A stretch of 64,000 bases of DNA from Desulfotomaculaceae bacterium (GTDB taxonomy: Bacteria; Bacillota; Desulfotomaculia; Desulfotomaculales; Pelotomaculaceae). The position numbers and the translations under genes were made by a program. Shown here piece by piece: positions 9,812 through 19,071 of this stretch. The stretch's first letter is position 1, and each line of letters starts with the position of its first letter. The stretch is taken from NCBI GenBank assembly GCA_028702695.1, contig JAQVOH010000005.1:1-64000 (forward strand), read 5' to 3'. The notes beneath the pieces are model-generated. The model ran no database searches. It had not been told where the DNA came from and worked only from the letters and a program-made list of their open reading frames with translations.

Positions 9812-10633
9812 TCAATAGTTTGGTTGTTTAAGCATAAGCAAGGCCGCCATCCGGCCGGTAGTCCCTTGTTGCGCACGGTAGGAGAAGAAAGCCTCGGGGT
9901 GGCAGCAGGTACAAATGGAAGCTGTTTCGATATTTGCAGGCAATAGCCCAGCCTCCAAAAGTGTCTTACGGTTGGCCTCCCACAGATCCAGGCGCCACCT
10001 GCCTGGTATGAAATCCTCAATAAAATCCGAATAACCGGGGAACCCCTGCCGCAAAGGGCTGATCACCCTATCGTCCACCTCATAACAACAGGGACCAATG
10101 GAAGGACCGATCCCAGCCAGGCACTTCGCGGGGTCTGTTCCGAAATTCTGCATCATCCTGTTTACTGTTTTTTTGCCGATTTTTAAAACTGTTCCCTTCC
10201 ATCCCGCATGGGCCAGAGCCACAACCTTGTGGACTGGGTCAAGCAGAAAAATGGGCACACAGTCAGCATAGTAGCTTGACAGTGGGACCGCCCGGGTAGC
10301 TGTTACCAAGGCATCCGTGTCCGGCAGGGCATCAGCATAGGAAAGAGCTCCTTTTCCCATATCCAACTCATCAACAATTGCAACGTTGTCTCCGTGCACC
10401 TGCTTCCCAGCTACTAGATCACCTGCGTTAATATCCAGAGCCTTACAGGCTTTTAAACGATTGGCTCTAACATTTTCCAGGTCATCGCTGACATGAAAAG
10501 CTGTGTTTAGTGAATTGTATGGTTTACTGCTGACACCGCCGTTTCGAGTGGTAAACCCGTGTATGACCAGCCCGGTCGCTTCAAAATGACGAAAGACATA
10601 AAAGTGCATCTTATTCTGCAAGGTGAACGGCAA
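9812..10633 (-). CDS. polyphenol oxidase/laccase-domain YfiH family (purine nucleoside phosphorylase-type)
   Basis: HGFTTRNGGVSSKPYNSLN...VHGDNV...SYYADCVPIFLLDP...AHAGWKGTV...GIGPSIGPCCYEV...CTCCHPEAFFSYRA. Confidence 0.93.
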   Translation of the reverse strand: MPFTLQNKMHFYVFRHFEATGLVIHGFTTRNGGVSSKPYNSLNTAFHVSDDLENVRANRLKACKALDINAGDLVAGKQVHGDNVAIVDELDMGKGALSYADALPDTDALVTATRAVPLSSYYADCVPIFLLDPVHKVVALAHAGWKGTVLKIGKKTVNRMMQNFGTDPAKCLAGIGPSIGPCCYEVDDRVISPLRQGFPGYSDFIEDFIPGRWRLDLWEANRKTLLEAGLLPANIETASICTCCHPEAFFSYRAQQGTTGRMAALLMLKQPNY

Positions 10634-10655
10634 TACTGAACCCCTTTCCCTACGG

Positions 10656-12212
10656 CTATTTTTTTGAATTTTCTTCTACAAATTGCTGAAGTTCCGCAAG
10701 CCGGCGCAATAGTTCACCTTTTTGCGAGCTTTCAAGGCCGGTCATGAGAGCTGTTTTAATTTTTTCGTCAAGGGTGGAGAAAGCCATTTTAACCGGGTCA
10801 ACAACTGCCTCCGCATAGCCACCTGGAAGCAGTTCCAATATTTGCTGCCATTCCGGTACGGTTACCTTTAACCCTTCCGCCCGCAACAGACCGGCCAGGG
10901 TGTTGGTAGACTCCTGCTCACCATGCACCAATATAACTTCCCCGGGTGGCACGCTAAATTTCTTGACCCAGGTGATCAGTCCGGCCTGATCGGCATGAGC
11001 CGAATAACTGTCTATAAATCTGATATCAGCTTTTACAGCTATATCATCTCCGAAAATGCGCACCTTTTTCTCTCCGTCCAGAATTAGACGCCCCATGGTG
11101 CCCTCTGCCTGGTAGCCCACAAAAAGCACCGTGCTTTCCGGGCGCCAAAGATTGTACTTGAGATGGTGTCTGATCCGGCCGGCATCACACATGCCGCTAG
11201 CCGAGATGATTATAGACCTTTGCACATTATTCAGGGATTTGGACTCCTCTGCGGTCTGGGTAAATCTGATGCCGGGAAACTGGAACGGGTTGCCGCCTCT
11301 ATTGATCATATCGGAGGTCTCCTGGTCATAGTATTCCCGGTGATTTCGAAATATCTCGGTGGCCGCTGTAGCCAGCGGGCTGTCAATATATACAGGCATA
11401 GTTGGAATCTTTTTTTGTTCAATCAACAAGCTTAAATGATACAGCAGGTCCTGGGTACGCGCTACCGCAAAGGCAGGTATAATCAAGTTGCCGCCTTTTT
11501 CGTAAGTATCTTGTACAGCACTAAGCAGTAATTCGATTTCGTCCTGCGCCTCATGATGCAGGCGGTTTCCATAAGTGGATTCCATAATCAGGTAGTCTGC
11601 AGTGTCAAGAATGGAAGGGTCATTGATAATGGGCTGGTCATTGTTACCAAGATCCCCTGAGAAAACAAGCTTGACTTCCTTGCCATCCTCCTGGACCAAA
11701 AGTTCGATCATGGCAGAACCCAGAATGTGACCGGCATCCACAAAGCGTGCTCGGATATCCGGCGTAACCTGGATAATCTCGTTATAACCGATACTCTGCA
11801 GGTTTAAAAGGCTTTTGTAGGCCTCGTTAACCGTGTAAATTGGCTCCAGCAAAGGACGGCCAGCCCGGCGGTTTTTACGGTTTTTTCGCTCAACCTCCAT
11901 CTCCTGGATATGGCCTGAGTCAGGCAGCATCACCTTCATGAGCTCAATAGTTGGGGAAGTGGCATAGACCCTGCCCTTAAAGCCATGTTTCACTAGTTTG
12001 GGAAGCAGGCCACTGTGATCGATGTGGGCATGGGTAATCAGCACAGCGTTTATATTACGGGGTAGCACCAGGAAGCTACCGTAGTTGCGCTCCCTGATTT
12101 TTTTAGCACCCTGGAACATGCCGCAATCAACCAGCACCCTTGACTGTGCGGTTTCCAGGTAAAAACATGAGCCAGTTACCGTACCTGCCGCCCCAAGAAA
12201 TTGCAGTTTCAT
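10656..12212 (-). CDS. MBL-fold beta-CASP ribonuclease
   Basis: MKLQFLGAAGTVTGSCFYLET...VLITHAHIDHSGLLPKL...YLIMESTYGNRLH...ASGMCDAGRIRHHLK...SAHADQAGLITW; likely start 12212. Confidence 0.92.
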   Translation of the reverse strand: MKLQFLGAAGTVTGSCFYLETAQSRVLVDCGMFQGAKKIRERNYGSFLVLPRNINAVLITHAHIDHSGLLPKLVKHGFKGRVYATSPTIELMKVMLPDSGHIQEMEVERKNRKNRRAGRPLLEPIYTVNEAYKSLLNLQSIGYNEIIQVTPDIRARFVDAGHILGSAMIELLVQEDGKEVKLVFSGDLGNNDQPIINDPSILDTADYLIMESTYGNRLHHEAQDEIELLLSAVQDTYEKGGNLIIPAFAVARTQDLLYHLSLLIEQKKIPTMPVYIDSPLATAATEIFRNHREYYDQETSDMINRGGNPFQFPGIRFTQTAEESKSLNNVQRSIIISASGMCDAGRIRHHLKYNLWRPESTVLFVGYQAEGTMGRLILDGEKKVRIFGDDIAVKADIRFIDSYSAHADQAGLITWVKKFSVPPGEVILVHGEQESTNTLAGLLRAEGLKVTVPEWQQILELLPGGYAEAVVDPVKMAFSTLDEKIKTALMTGLESSQKGELLRRLAELQQFVEENSKK

Positions 12213-12369
12213 AAGGTTCTCCTTCCGGGCATTTAGATTAATTTCGTTTAACCAGAAAATATTCCCCCACTGCATGCAAAAACCCTCTTTTAATCAACAA
12301 AAAGATTAAAGCGCACTTGACACAGGCATTGGCCAGGATTAATCTAAAAGAGTCGTTTCACGATAAACA

Positions 12370-12480
12370 GTGAACTCGTCCAGCTAAAGCTGGCCATCGA
12401 GACTTCGGTGGGGAATCTACCCCCACCGAAGCGGAAAAGGGACTCCTACTTATAGAAGTGGGAGTCTTAGAATTGAATAT
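12370..12480 (+). repeat. three-hairpin dispersed repeat, copy C
   Basis: gtgaactcgtccagctaaagctggccatcgagacttcggtggggaatctacccccaccgaagcggaaaagggactcctacttatagaagtgggagtcttagaattgaat. Confidence 0.88.
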
Positions 12481-12505
12481 AATTACCATCTGGAGGATGT
12501 CTTTC

Positions 12506-12727
12506 ATGCCCATCTATGAGTTCAGGTGCAGCAATTGCGGCAGCCGCATAGAAAAACTGTGCCCGATTGGGGAGAACGGGGAAAACTTGAAGTGCCCTCA
12601 ATGCGGTAAACAGAGTCCCACCCGCGTCATGTCTTCCTTTAGTGCTGCTGGAGCAGGTGGTGGAAGGAGCTCAAGCTCAAACTGTGGCTCTTGCAGCTCG
12701 GGCAACTGTAGCTCTTGCGGTCATTAG
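12506..12727 (+). CDS. FmdB-family zinc ribbon protein
   Basis: MPIYEFRCSNCGSRIEKLCPIGENGENLKCPQCGKQSPTRVMSSFSA with Ser/Cys/Gly tail; RBS ctggagg upstream. The track's 12458 start lies inside the repeat. Confidence 0.92.
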   Translation: MPIYEFRCSNCGSRIEKLCPIGENGENLKCPQCGKQSPTRVMSSFSAAGAGGGRSSSSNCGSCSSGNCSSCGH

Positions 12728-12737
12728 TAGTAACAGT

Positions 12738-12768
12738 AAAGGAGGCAGAATAGCTCTGTCTCCTTTAA
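12738..12768 (+). terminator. Rho-independent-type hairpin after fmdB-like gene
   Basis: aaaggaggcagaatagctctgtctccttt inverted repeat. Confidence 0.6.
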
Positions 12769-12802
12769 GCCAATGTAACATCATTAGCTTTCCTATATGT
12801 CG

Positions 12803-13978
12803 CTAAAAACGGCAGCGGAGTTCCACATTATCAATTAGTACCGTGTTTGTGTTATTACCTGACGGCTCAAAAGTAAACCTGACCTCGGCAACCCTGGCTC
12901 CCGCCGGGACACGCCCGGTGGAGATGCTGTAGCGCTGGTATCGATCGTTTGGGATATTCTCCTGCGAGAACCTGGGTTCAGTCCTGCCTACAAAAGTTCC
13001 GGCCCGGTCGTAATAAAAAATTTCCACCAGAAGGACAAACCTGCCAGAGCCAATACCCCTGACATGTTCTGCAGCCCGCCAAATAAAGTCGTATAGCCTG
13101 CCCGCCTCTATATCCACCCTCTGGGCCAGGACCGCCCTCTCGCCGCTGGACTCACCCATCTCCACAGCATAGTTGCCAGCGACGGAGCGGGTGCTGCGGG
13201 CAAGGTTACGGCCGGTCCAACTTGTAGGTGGTGCTTGTGGATTCGGCCATCTTTCAAAACTGGGGTTTGCCAGAATATTAACGTCAGGGCAAGGCGTCGC
13301 CGTGGGAGTTGGTGTTGGTCTTGGTGTTGGTCTTGGTGTTGGTCTTGGTGTTGGTCTTGGTGTTGGTCTTGGTGTTGGTATCGGAGCTACTCTCCGAATG
13401 CTAATATTGGTAGATACCACCTGGCCTGCGTAACCAGTTGCTAAATTTGAACCATCAATAGTGAAGTTCCCGGGAACAACCTGCTGCCCTCGAGTGTTCC
13501 GCTGGTCCCATGTAGCACGAAACACCTGGCTTTCACCCGGGGCAAGTCTAACCGTGGCCGTTGCCTGTGCAAAACTCCGGCCGTCAGACCATCTCCAGAC
13601 CCGTACTGTCCCTCGTCTGACTATAAAGTCAAACCGTTGCGTGGTCCTGTAGCGTAGCACGATGGCCCTATTTGTCACATTTCTCTTGGTAAGGGTGATT
13701 CTTACCGGGTTCCCTCGCCCATAGGTTCTCCTGTCAGTAGATAGGGTATAAAGAAGCCCTCCTATACGCCTGGATTCGTTTACACTATTTTCATCCTGGT
13801 TGTCACCTGTATCATCTTCGTCATTCCCTACATCGGGTATAGTAAGAACCTGGCCAACATAAATAACATCCACGTCAGTAATATTATTTGCCTGTGCTAT
13901 TCTTTCTACGGTGGTACCATAACGCTGAGCAATCAGGAACAATGTGTCGCCTGTCTGCACCGTGTAGCTTATAGCCAT
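12803..13978 (-). CDS. LysM-domain secreted/spore-associated protein with BsuPI-like domain, PRPTP linker and C-terminal beta-sandwich domain
   Basis: N-terminal LysM SYTVQTGDTLFLIAQRYGTTVERIAQANNITDVDVIYVGQVLTIP; YRTTQRFDFIVRRGTVRVWRWSDGRSFAQATATVRLAPGESQVF is BsuPI-like; (PRPT)n linker. Confidence 0.8.
   Translation of the reverse strand: MAISYTVQTGDTLFLIAQRYGTTVERIAQANNITDVDVIYVGQVLTIPDVGNDEDDTGDNQDENSVNESRRIGGLLYTLSTDRRTYGRGNPVRITLTKRNVTNRAIVLRYRTTQRFDFIVRRGTVRVWRWSDGRSFAQATATVRLAPGESQVFRATWDQRNTRGQQVVPGNFTIDGSNLATGYAGQVVSTNISIRRVAPIPTPRPTPRPTPRPTPRPTPRPTPTPTATPCPDVNILANPSFERWPNPQAPPTSWTGRNLARSTRSVAGNYAVEMGESSGERAVLAQRVDIEAGRLYDFIWRAAEHVRGIGSGRFVLLVEIFYYDRAGTFVGRTEPRFSQENIPNDRYQRYSISTGRVPAGARVAEVRFTFEPSGNNTNTVLIDNVELRCRF
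13309..13380. repeat. 12-bp coding tandem repeat (ggtcttggtgtt)n
   Basis: About five perfect 12-nt units encoding PTPRPTPRPTP. Confidence 0.92.
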
Positions 13979-14160
13979 TCACCTCACTCCTTTCCAGTAC
14001 GATATAGAAACATTTTTTTTATTCTATTAACGTAGAAAGTAAATGGTTACTTTATTAATTAAGTCGAGTGAGTATAAATCATGCTGCTATAAGCAATGCC
14101 GGGTACAGTTTAAAGACAACCAGTGAACTTACAGTAATTAGCAACAGAAAAACAAACAGC

Positions 14161-14187
14161 GGGTACAGTTTTTAGCAGTACCCACTG
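14161..14187 (-). terminator. probable terminator hairpin downstream of nrdG
   Basis: Minus strand GGGTAC TGCTAAAAACT GTACCC followed by GCTGTTTGTTTTT. Confidence 0.45.
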
Positions 14188-14222
14188 GAAATAGCTTGTA
14201 AATTTTAAAGTTAAAAATTTCT

Positions 14223-14729
14223 CTAAGAAAAATAAGCTTCTACTGGCCCGCCCGCCTGGAGAGATTGGGACACGTCGAGTATCCTCTGGTTACTTGAGCC
14301 ACGGAAGGGAAGTTCCAGTTCTCTTTCCGCCAGGATAAAAAGACCGTCCACCAGGTAGTCCGAGACAAGGAGGAGTTCTTTAATATCCTTCTTATTCAGT
14401 GATATTAACATAAGCTCTTCCCAGGTGTACCCGGTATAAGTAATGACATCCAGCCCCAGCTTTTTTACCTCCCGTCCGAGCCAGGCCAGCGGCGTTGCCT
14501 GGAGAAAAGGTTCCCCGCCAGTAAGGGTAATTCCTTTGAGCAATTTGGCAGTTTTGATTCTCTCCAGCAGGTCCACCACCCTTACGGCGGTACCCCCTGC
14601 CGGATCCCAGGTGTGTTGATTGTGGCAACCGGGGCAACAGTGACGGCAGCCCTGAGTAAAAACTACAAAACGGTAGCCCGGCCCATCCACCACACTTTCG
14701 CTGATTGTCCCCGCGATTCTTAATTCCAA
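14223..14729 (-). CDS. nrdG: anaerobic ribonucleoside-triphosphate reductase activating protein
   Basis: Radical SAM CRHCCPGCHNQHTWD motif; adjacent to nrdD. Confidence 0.93.
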   Translation of the reverse strand: MELRIAGTISESVVDGPGYRFVVFTQGCRHCCPGCHNQHTWDPAGGTAVRVVDLLERIKTAKLLKGITLTGGEPFLQATPLAWLGREVKKLGLDVITYTGYTWEELMLISLNKKDIKELLLVSDYLVDGLFILAERELELPFRGSSNQRILDVSQSLQAGGPVEAYFS

Positions 14730-14788
14730 TATTCATCACATCTCTTTTAAAACTAATCCTTATCTTTGACCCAACCTACAACCATTTC

Positions 14789-16801
14789 CTATTTATGCGT
14801 TATGCGATCCTGAAGCTCGGCCAACTTGCTGTCGTTGAACCGCTCGGTGGTGCTGAGATAACCTGTGATACGGCGCACCCGCCGAATGTTGGCCGAACCG
14901 CAGCGCGGACAGTTGTCCTCATTAAATACACCGGTAAGGTTGCAGCCGACGCAGAAATCCACCGGATAGTTGATACCTCCGTAACCCATGTCGTGATCGT
15001 GCATATGCCTGATGATGGTCTCAACCGCCTCCAGGTTGTGCATAGGGGGCGAAGGCATCTCCACGTAGCTGATATGGCCGGCATTGCAGTATTTGTGGTA
15101 CGGCGCCTCCAGGAGGATCTTATCAAAACTTGACACCGGAAAGTTCACCGGTATGTGGAAAGCATTGGTGTAGTATTCCTTATTGGTGACACCAGGAATC
15201 AGCCCAAATTCCTTACGGTCCAAATTCACAAAGCGTCCGGACAACCCCTCAGCCGGAGTGGCCAGCAGGGTATAGTTGAGGTCGTACTCTGCTGAGGCCT
15301 CGTCTAGTTGTTGACGCATGAAAGCTACTATTTCCAAACCCAGGGACTGCGACTCCTCGCTCTGCCCGTGGTGATGCCCGGTAAGAGCGGTAAGTGCTTC
15401 TGCCAGGCCGATGAAACCTACGGACAGGGTCCCATGTTTAATTGCTTCTTCAATGGGATCACGCGGCCTAAGTTCTTCCGAGCCCAGGTATAGTTTCTGA
15501 CCCATGATAAAGGGCATATCCTTGACTTTCAGCTTGCACTGCACACCGTAACGGTGGTGTAGCTGGCGGATGGCCAGACGCAGTATGACTGCTAGCCTGC
15601 GGTAAAAATCAGCAAAGTCCCGCTCAGACATAATCGCCACCCGCGGCAGATTAATCGTGGTGAAGGACAGGTTGCCCCTGCCGTCGGTTACCTCAGGACC
15701 CCGTCGGTTAGCCATCACCCTAGTGCGGCAACCCATATAGCTGACCTGGTCACCGTACTCCTTGTTAAAAGAGGAGTCCATAAAACTGAAGGTGGGGTTT
15801 AAGCGCCGGCCAGCCACCTTGAGGGCCAACTTGAACAGGTCATAGTTGGGCTCGCCGGGATTATAATTGATTCCATCTTTGACCCTGAAAATGATATTAG
15901 GGAAGATCGGGTTCTCACCATGCCCGAGGCCGGCCTCGTAGGCCAGCAGAAGGTTTTTCACCACCCGCCGGGCAGGTTCGGAAGTCTCGGTACCGACGTT
16001 CAGGCTGGAAAAGGGCACCTGCGCGCCGGCCCTGCTATGCATACTATTCAAGTTATATATAAGCGCTTCCATAGCCTGGTAAGTCTCAAAATCGGAGGCA
16101 TCCTCCACGAAATGGGCAATATCACGGTCAAAAAAGGCGAACGATTGACCGCCGTGCATATCGTTCTGGGAGCTCTGCAGGATGATGGCCGCAAGCGCTG
16201 TAGCCGATGTCGGGCGTTTGGGCGGACGGAGATAGCCATGCCCAGTATTAAACCCTTCCGACAGCAGCTTGAAGAGAGGAATCTGGAGGCAAGTCAAAGT
16301 TTTTCCGTAGAAGTCGAGGTCATGGATGTGTAGATCACCGCGTTGGTGGGCTAGAGACATCTCCTCCGGAATAAGCCTGGTCAGGTAGTATTTCTTGCTG
16401 GCCGCGCTGGCAATCTGAAGCATTTTGGCAGAGGGAGAATTGCTGATATTAGCGTTTTCCCGGTTGGTTTCCTCGAGGATCTCCTCCACCGCGTCCATCA
16501 ACTCGCCCTTGGCGTCCCGCATACGCGTCCGCCTGTCGCGGTGAAGTATGTAGGCCTTTGCGGTACGGGCATGTCCCGCTTCAATAAGTACCTTTTCTAC
16601 GAGGTCCTGAACATCCTCTACCCCGAATAGATTGCCGTTATATTGTTTCTTTAAAAGCTTCAGTACCTCTATGGTAAGCTCCATGGCGGTCTGGCGATCC
16701 TCTCCACCCACGGCCATGGCAGCCTTAAAAATTGCGTCGGTAATTTTAGATTCGGCAAATGGCACTTCACGCCCGTCCCTCTTCTGGATCATTTTAAACA
16801 T
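14789..16801 (-). CDS. nrdD: anaerobic ribonucleoside-triphosphate reductase
   Basis: N-terminal ATP cone, C-terminal zinc motif CVGCNLTGVFNEDNCPRCGS and glycyl-radical RRITGYLS. Confidence 0.97.
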   Translation of the reverse strand: MFKMIQKRDGREVPFAESKITDAIFKAAMAVGGEDRQTAMELTIEVLKLLKKQYNGNLFGVEDVQDLVEKVLIEAGHARTAKAYILHRDRRTRMRDAKGELMDAVEEILEETNRENANISNSPSAKMLQIASAASKKYYLTRLIPEEMSLAHQRGDLHIHDLDFYGKTLTCLQIPLFKLLSEGFNTGHGYLRPPKRPTSATALAAIILQSSQNDMHGGQSFAFFDRDIAHFVEDASDFETYQAMEALIYNLNSMHSRAGAQVPFSSLNVGTETSEPARRVVKNLLLAYEAGLGHGENPIFPNIIFRVKDGINYNPGEPNYDLFKLALKVAGRRLNPTFSFMDSSFNKEYGDQVSYMGCRTRVMANRRGPEVTDGRGNLSFTTINLPRVAIMSERDFADFYRRLAVILRLAIRQLHHRYGVQCKLKVKDMPFIMGQKLYLGSEELRPRDPIEEAIKHGTLSVGFIGLAEALTALTGHHHGQSEESQSLGLEIVAFMRQQLDEASAEYDLNYTLLATPAEGLSGRFVNLDRKEFGLIPGVTNKEYYTNAFHIPVNFPVSSFDKILLEAPYHKYCNAGHISYVEMPSPPMHNLEAVETIIRHMHDHDMGYGGINYPVDFCVGCNLTGVFNEDNCPRCGSANIRRVRRITGYLSTTERFNDSKLAELQDRITHK

Positions 16802-16820
16802 GAACCTGTTCCTCCTTCAA

Positions 16821-17279
16821 CTACCCATTCTTCTTGAGAAGATTTTTCAACTCCTCCATAAAACTTTCAGCATCCCGGAATTCCCGGTAGACAGAGGCAA
16901 AACGGACATAAGCAACCTCATCAAGCCCACGCAGGTGGTTCATCACCAGCTCTCCGATATACTGGCTTCTTACTTCCATTTCAACGGTGTTGCGCAGCTC
17001 CCTTTCAATCAACCCTGCCACAGCCTCAAGTTGCACAGTAGAAACTGGACGTTTTTGACAGGCCTTGACCAGACCAGAGAGCAGTTTCTGGCGGTAGAAA
17101 GCTTCCCTGCGTCCATCTTTTTTGACCACTACGAGCGGCAGCTCGTCCACCTTTTCATAGGTGGTAAACCGTTTGCCGCAACCGCTACACTCCCTTCGGC
17201 GGCGGATCGAGTTGCCTTCCAGAGTAGGACGGGAGTCCAACACCCTGCTGTCGGCATAAGCGCAATACGGGCACATCAT
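16821..17279 (-). CDS. nrdR: transcriptional repressor NrdR
   Basis: [43 protein letters not shown]. Confidence 0.98.
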   Translation of the reverse strand: MMCPYCAYADSRVLDSRPTLEGNSIRRRRECSGCGKRFTTYEKVDELPLVVVKKDGRREAFYRQKLLSGLVKACQKRPVSTVQLEAVAGLIERELRNTVEMEVRSQYIGELVMNHLRGLDEVAYVRFASVYREFRDAESFMEELKNLLKKNG

Positions 17280-17329
17280 AGGAATCTCACCCTCCGGAAC
17301 TGTATTTCAACAATCTCCACCCGAAAAAC

Positions 17330-17375
17330 ACATAATATAGTAGATGAGTATTTTTAGATTATACTATATGTTGAT
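17330..17375. promoter_or_regulatory. paired NrdR-box-like sites upstream of nrdR-nrdD-nrdG
   Basis: acataatatagtaga (17330-17344) and atactatatgttgat (17361-17375), about 31 bp apart, immediately upstream of nrdR. Confidence 0.65.
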
Positions 17376-17481
17376 AGCAGGCACACAACGGTAAAAAATT
17401 CCAAAAAAACAAGTTAGGGAGCGTATGCTCCCCTGTCCAGCGTCACATTAATTTTTTCACTCTTTTTATAATTTATTGATC

Positions 17482-17775
17482 TTAATACTTGATCTTAAAC
17501 TCATGCCTCGGATCAGAGAAGTTGTTTACCTCAACCAAAATTACATCCATACCTATCTTTTTGATTTTATCCCACGGAACAACAAGCTCCTCTTCCCTAC
17601 CGAGAAACCCCAGGAACTTGCCGCTGCCGCCACCATCGCCAGGCAGGATGAAGGCGGTAACCCGTCCCTCCTCCATGTCAATCTCGATGTCCTTAATTAG
17701 CCCAAGACGCCGCCCATCAACTATGTTAACTATCTCCCGCGCCCGCAGGTCAGATATCTTTACCATCCATGACAC
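17482..17775 (-). CDS. YlmC/YmxH family PRC-barrel sporulation protein
   Basis: ISDLRAREIVNIVDGRRLGLIKDIEIDMEEGRVTAFILPG; next to sigG. Confidence 0.9.
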   Translation of the reverse strand: MSWMVKISDLRAREIVNIVDGRRLGLIKDIEIDMEEGRVTAFILPGDGGGSGKFLGFLGREEELVVPWDKIKKIGMDVILVEVNNFSDPRHEFKIKY

Positions 17776-17969
17776 CCCCTATCATATTTATATGTTCAAG
17801 TAACCAGCGTCTGAACAAAAATAATTAAGCGGCTAAAAAATAGCCGCCCGATATTAAATCCAAAACGTCTTTTTATAGTGTTTTTACTTGCCTGTGATAA
17901 GGCACCAGCAGAATGCACACTTGGAATGACAATTAATCACTGTTAACTGGTTCTCGAAAAGCCCTTGGG

Positions 17970-18001
17970 GTAGTGGGGTATCACTTTAGTATACCCCACT
18001 A
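17970..18001 (-). terminator. sigG terminator-like hairpin
   Basis: Perfect inverted repeat tagtggggtat cactttagt ataccccacta just downstream of the sigG stop. Confidence 0.6.
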
Positions 18002-18004
18002 ATG

Positions 18005-18778
18005 TTATATATGCTTACGCATGTGGCTGAGTGCCGCTTTTTCCAAGCGTGACACCTGTGCCTGGGAAATACCGATTTCCTCGGCTACCTCCATCTGGGT
18101 TTTACCCTCGTAAAAACGCAAGCTTAGGATTAACTTTTCACGGTCACTGAGCTTCCTCAGGGCATCCCTGATAGCTATGCCCTCCAACCAGTTCAGGTCC
18201 TGATTTTTGTCATCGCTGATTTGGTCCATGACAAAAATCGGGTCGCCACCGTCATGATAAATAGGCTCGAACAGAGAAATTGGCTCCTGGATGGCATCCA
18301 GGGCAAAAACAACTTCTTCCCTGGGCATTTTTAATTCCACGGCAATTTCGTTGATAGACGGTTCCCGTGAGTGCTTGTTAACGAGTGTGTCTCTTACCTG
18401 GAGCGCTTTATAAGCGACATCACGTAGGGAACGGCTTACCCGGATGGGGTTATTGTCTCTAAGGTAACGGCGGATTTCTCCAATAATCATCGGGACTGCA
18501 TAGGTGGAGAACTTGACATTCTGACTAAGGTCAAAATTGTCAATAGCCTTCATCAAGCCGATACAACCAACCTGGAAGAGGTCATCCACGTATTCTCCCC
18601 TGTTGGTAAAGCGCTGGATAACGCTAAGTACAAGTCTAAGGTTACCGTTGATCAACTGGGATCTGGCGGAGGTGTCTCCCTTGTGCATAGATTTAAAGAG
18701 AACTTTCATCTGGCTGCCTGTCAGTACCGGGAGTTTTGATGTATTAACACCACAGATCTCCACCTTGTTCACCAGCAT
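18005..18778 (-). CDS. sigG: RNA polymerase sporulation sigma factor SigG
   Basis: MLVNKVEICGVNTSKLPVLTGSQMKVLF...YVDDLFQVGCIGLMKAIDNFDLSQNVKFSTYAVPMIIGEIRRYLRDNNPIRVSRSLRD; downstream of sigE. Confidence 0.96.
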   Translation of the reverse strand: MLVNKVEICGVNTSKLPVLTGSQMKVLFKSMHKGDTSARSQLINGNLRLVLSVIQRFTNRGEYVDDLFQVGCIGLMKAIDNFDLSQNVKFSTYAVPMIIGEIRRYLRDNNPIRVSRSLRDVAYKALQVRDTLVNKHSREPSINEIAVELKMPREEVVFALDAIQEPISLFEPIYHDGGDPIFVMDQISDDKNQDLNWLEGIAIRDALRKLSDREKLILSLRFYEGKTQMEVAEEIGISQAQVSRLEKAALSHMRKHI

Positions 18779-18985
18779 AAAAGGCTGACCACCTCTTTCC
18801 GGGCTGTATGCATTTCACTTCCAGTCACATTATTTCCATGGAAAAATTGAAATATACATTTGCTCCGGTCAAACAATAACGCCCCGGTTATTATCACCAT
18901 AAACCGTTAGGCGTTACACGCATTAGATTCCAGGTAATATCCTGGAAGATCGCGCTTTGCCAAGCTCTTTTAGCATTTCGCGACC

Positions 18986-19071
18986 TTTATCCAATTTCAA
19001 AATTTCTATTTCTGTGGTGGTAGAGTCCCCCACCGAAGCCTCGATGTCCAGCTTTAGCTGGACGAGTTCAC
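18986..19071 (-). repeat. three-hairpin dispersed repeat, copy D (partly degraded)
   Basis: Minus strand GTGAACTCGTCCAGCTAAAGCTGGACATCGAGGCTTCGGTGGGGGACTCTACCACCACAGAAATAGAAATTTTGAAATTGGATAAA; hairpin 3 lost. Confidence 0.82.

Noticed and set aside
12458-12505. Extended N-terminus MGVLELNIITIWRMSF of the FmdB-like ORF
   Set aside because: Derived from the 3' part of repeat copy C; MPIYEFRCSNCG after an RBS is the typical start.
13309-13380. Tandem 12-mers as a CRISPR or regulatory repeat
   Set aside because: In-frame coding repeat for a Pro-rich linker in the LysM protein.
14098-14187. Direct repeat cgggtacagttt (about 14099 and 14161) as a regulatory element
   Set aside because: Short; the second copy is better explained as an arm of the nrdG terminator hairpin.
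16632-17357. 241-aa plus-strand ORF
   Set aside because: Antisense to nrdD N-terminus, nrdR and the NrdR-box region; those genes are strongly identified and the ORF has no recognisable domain.
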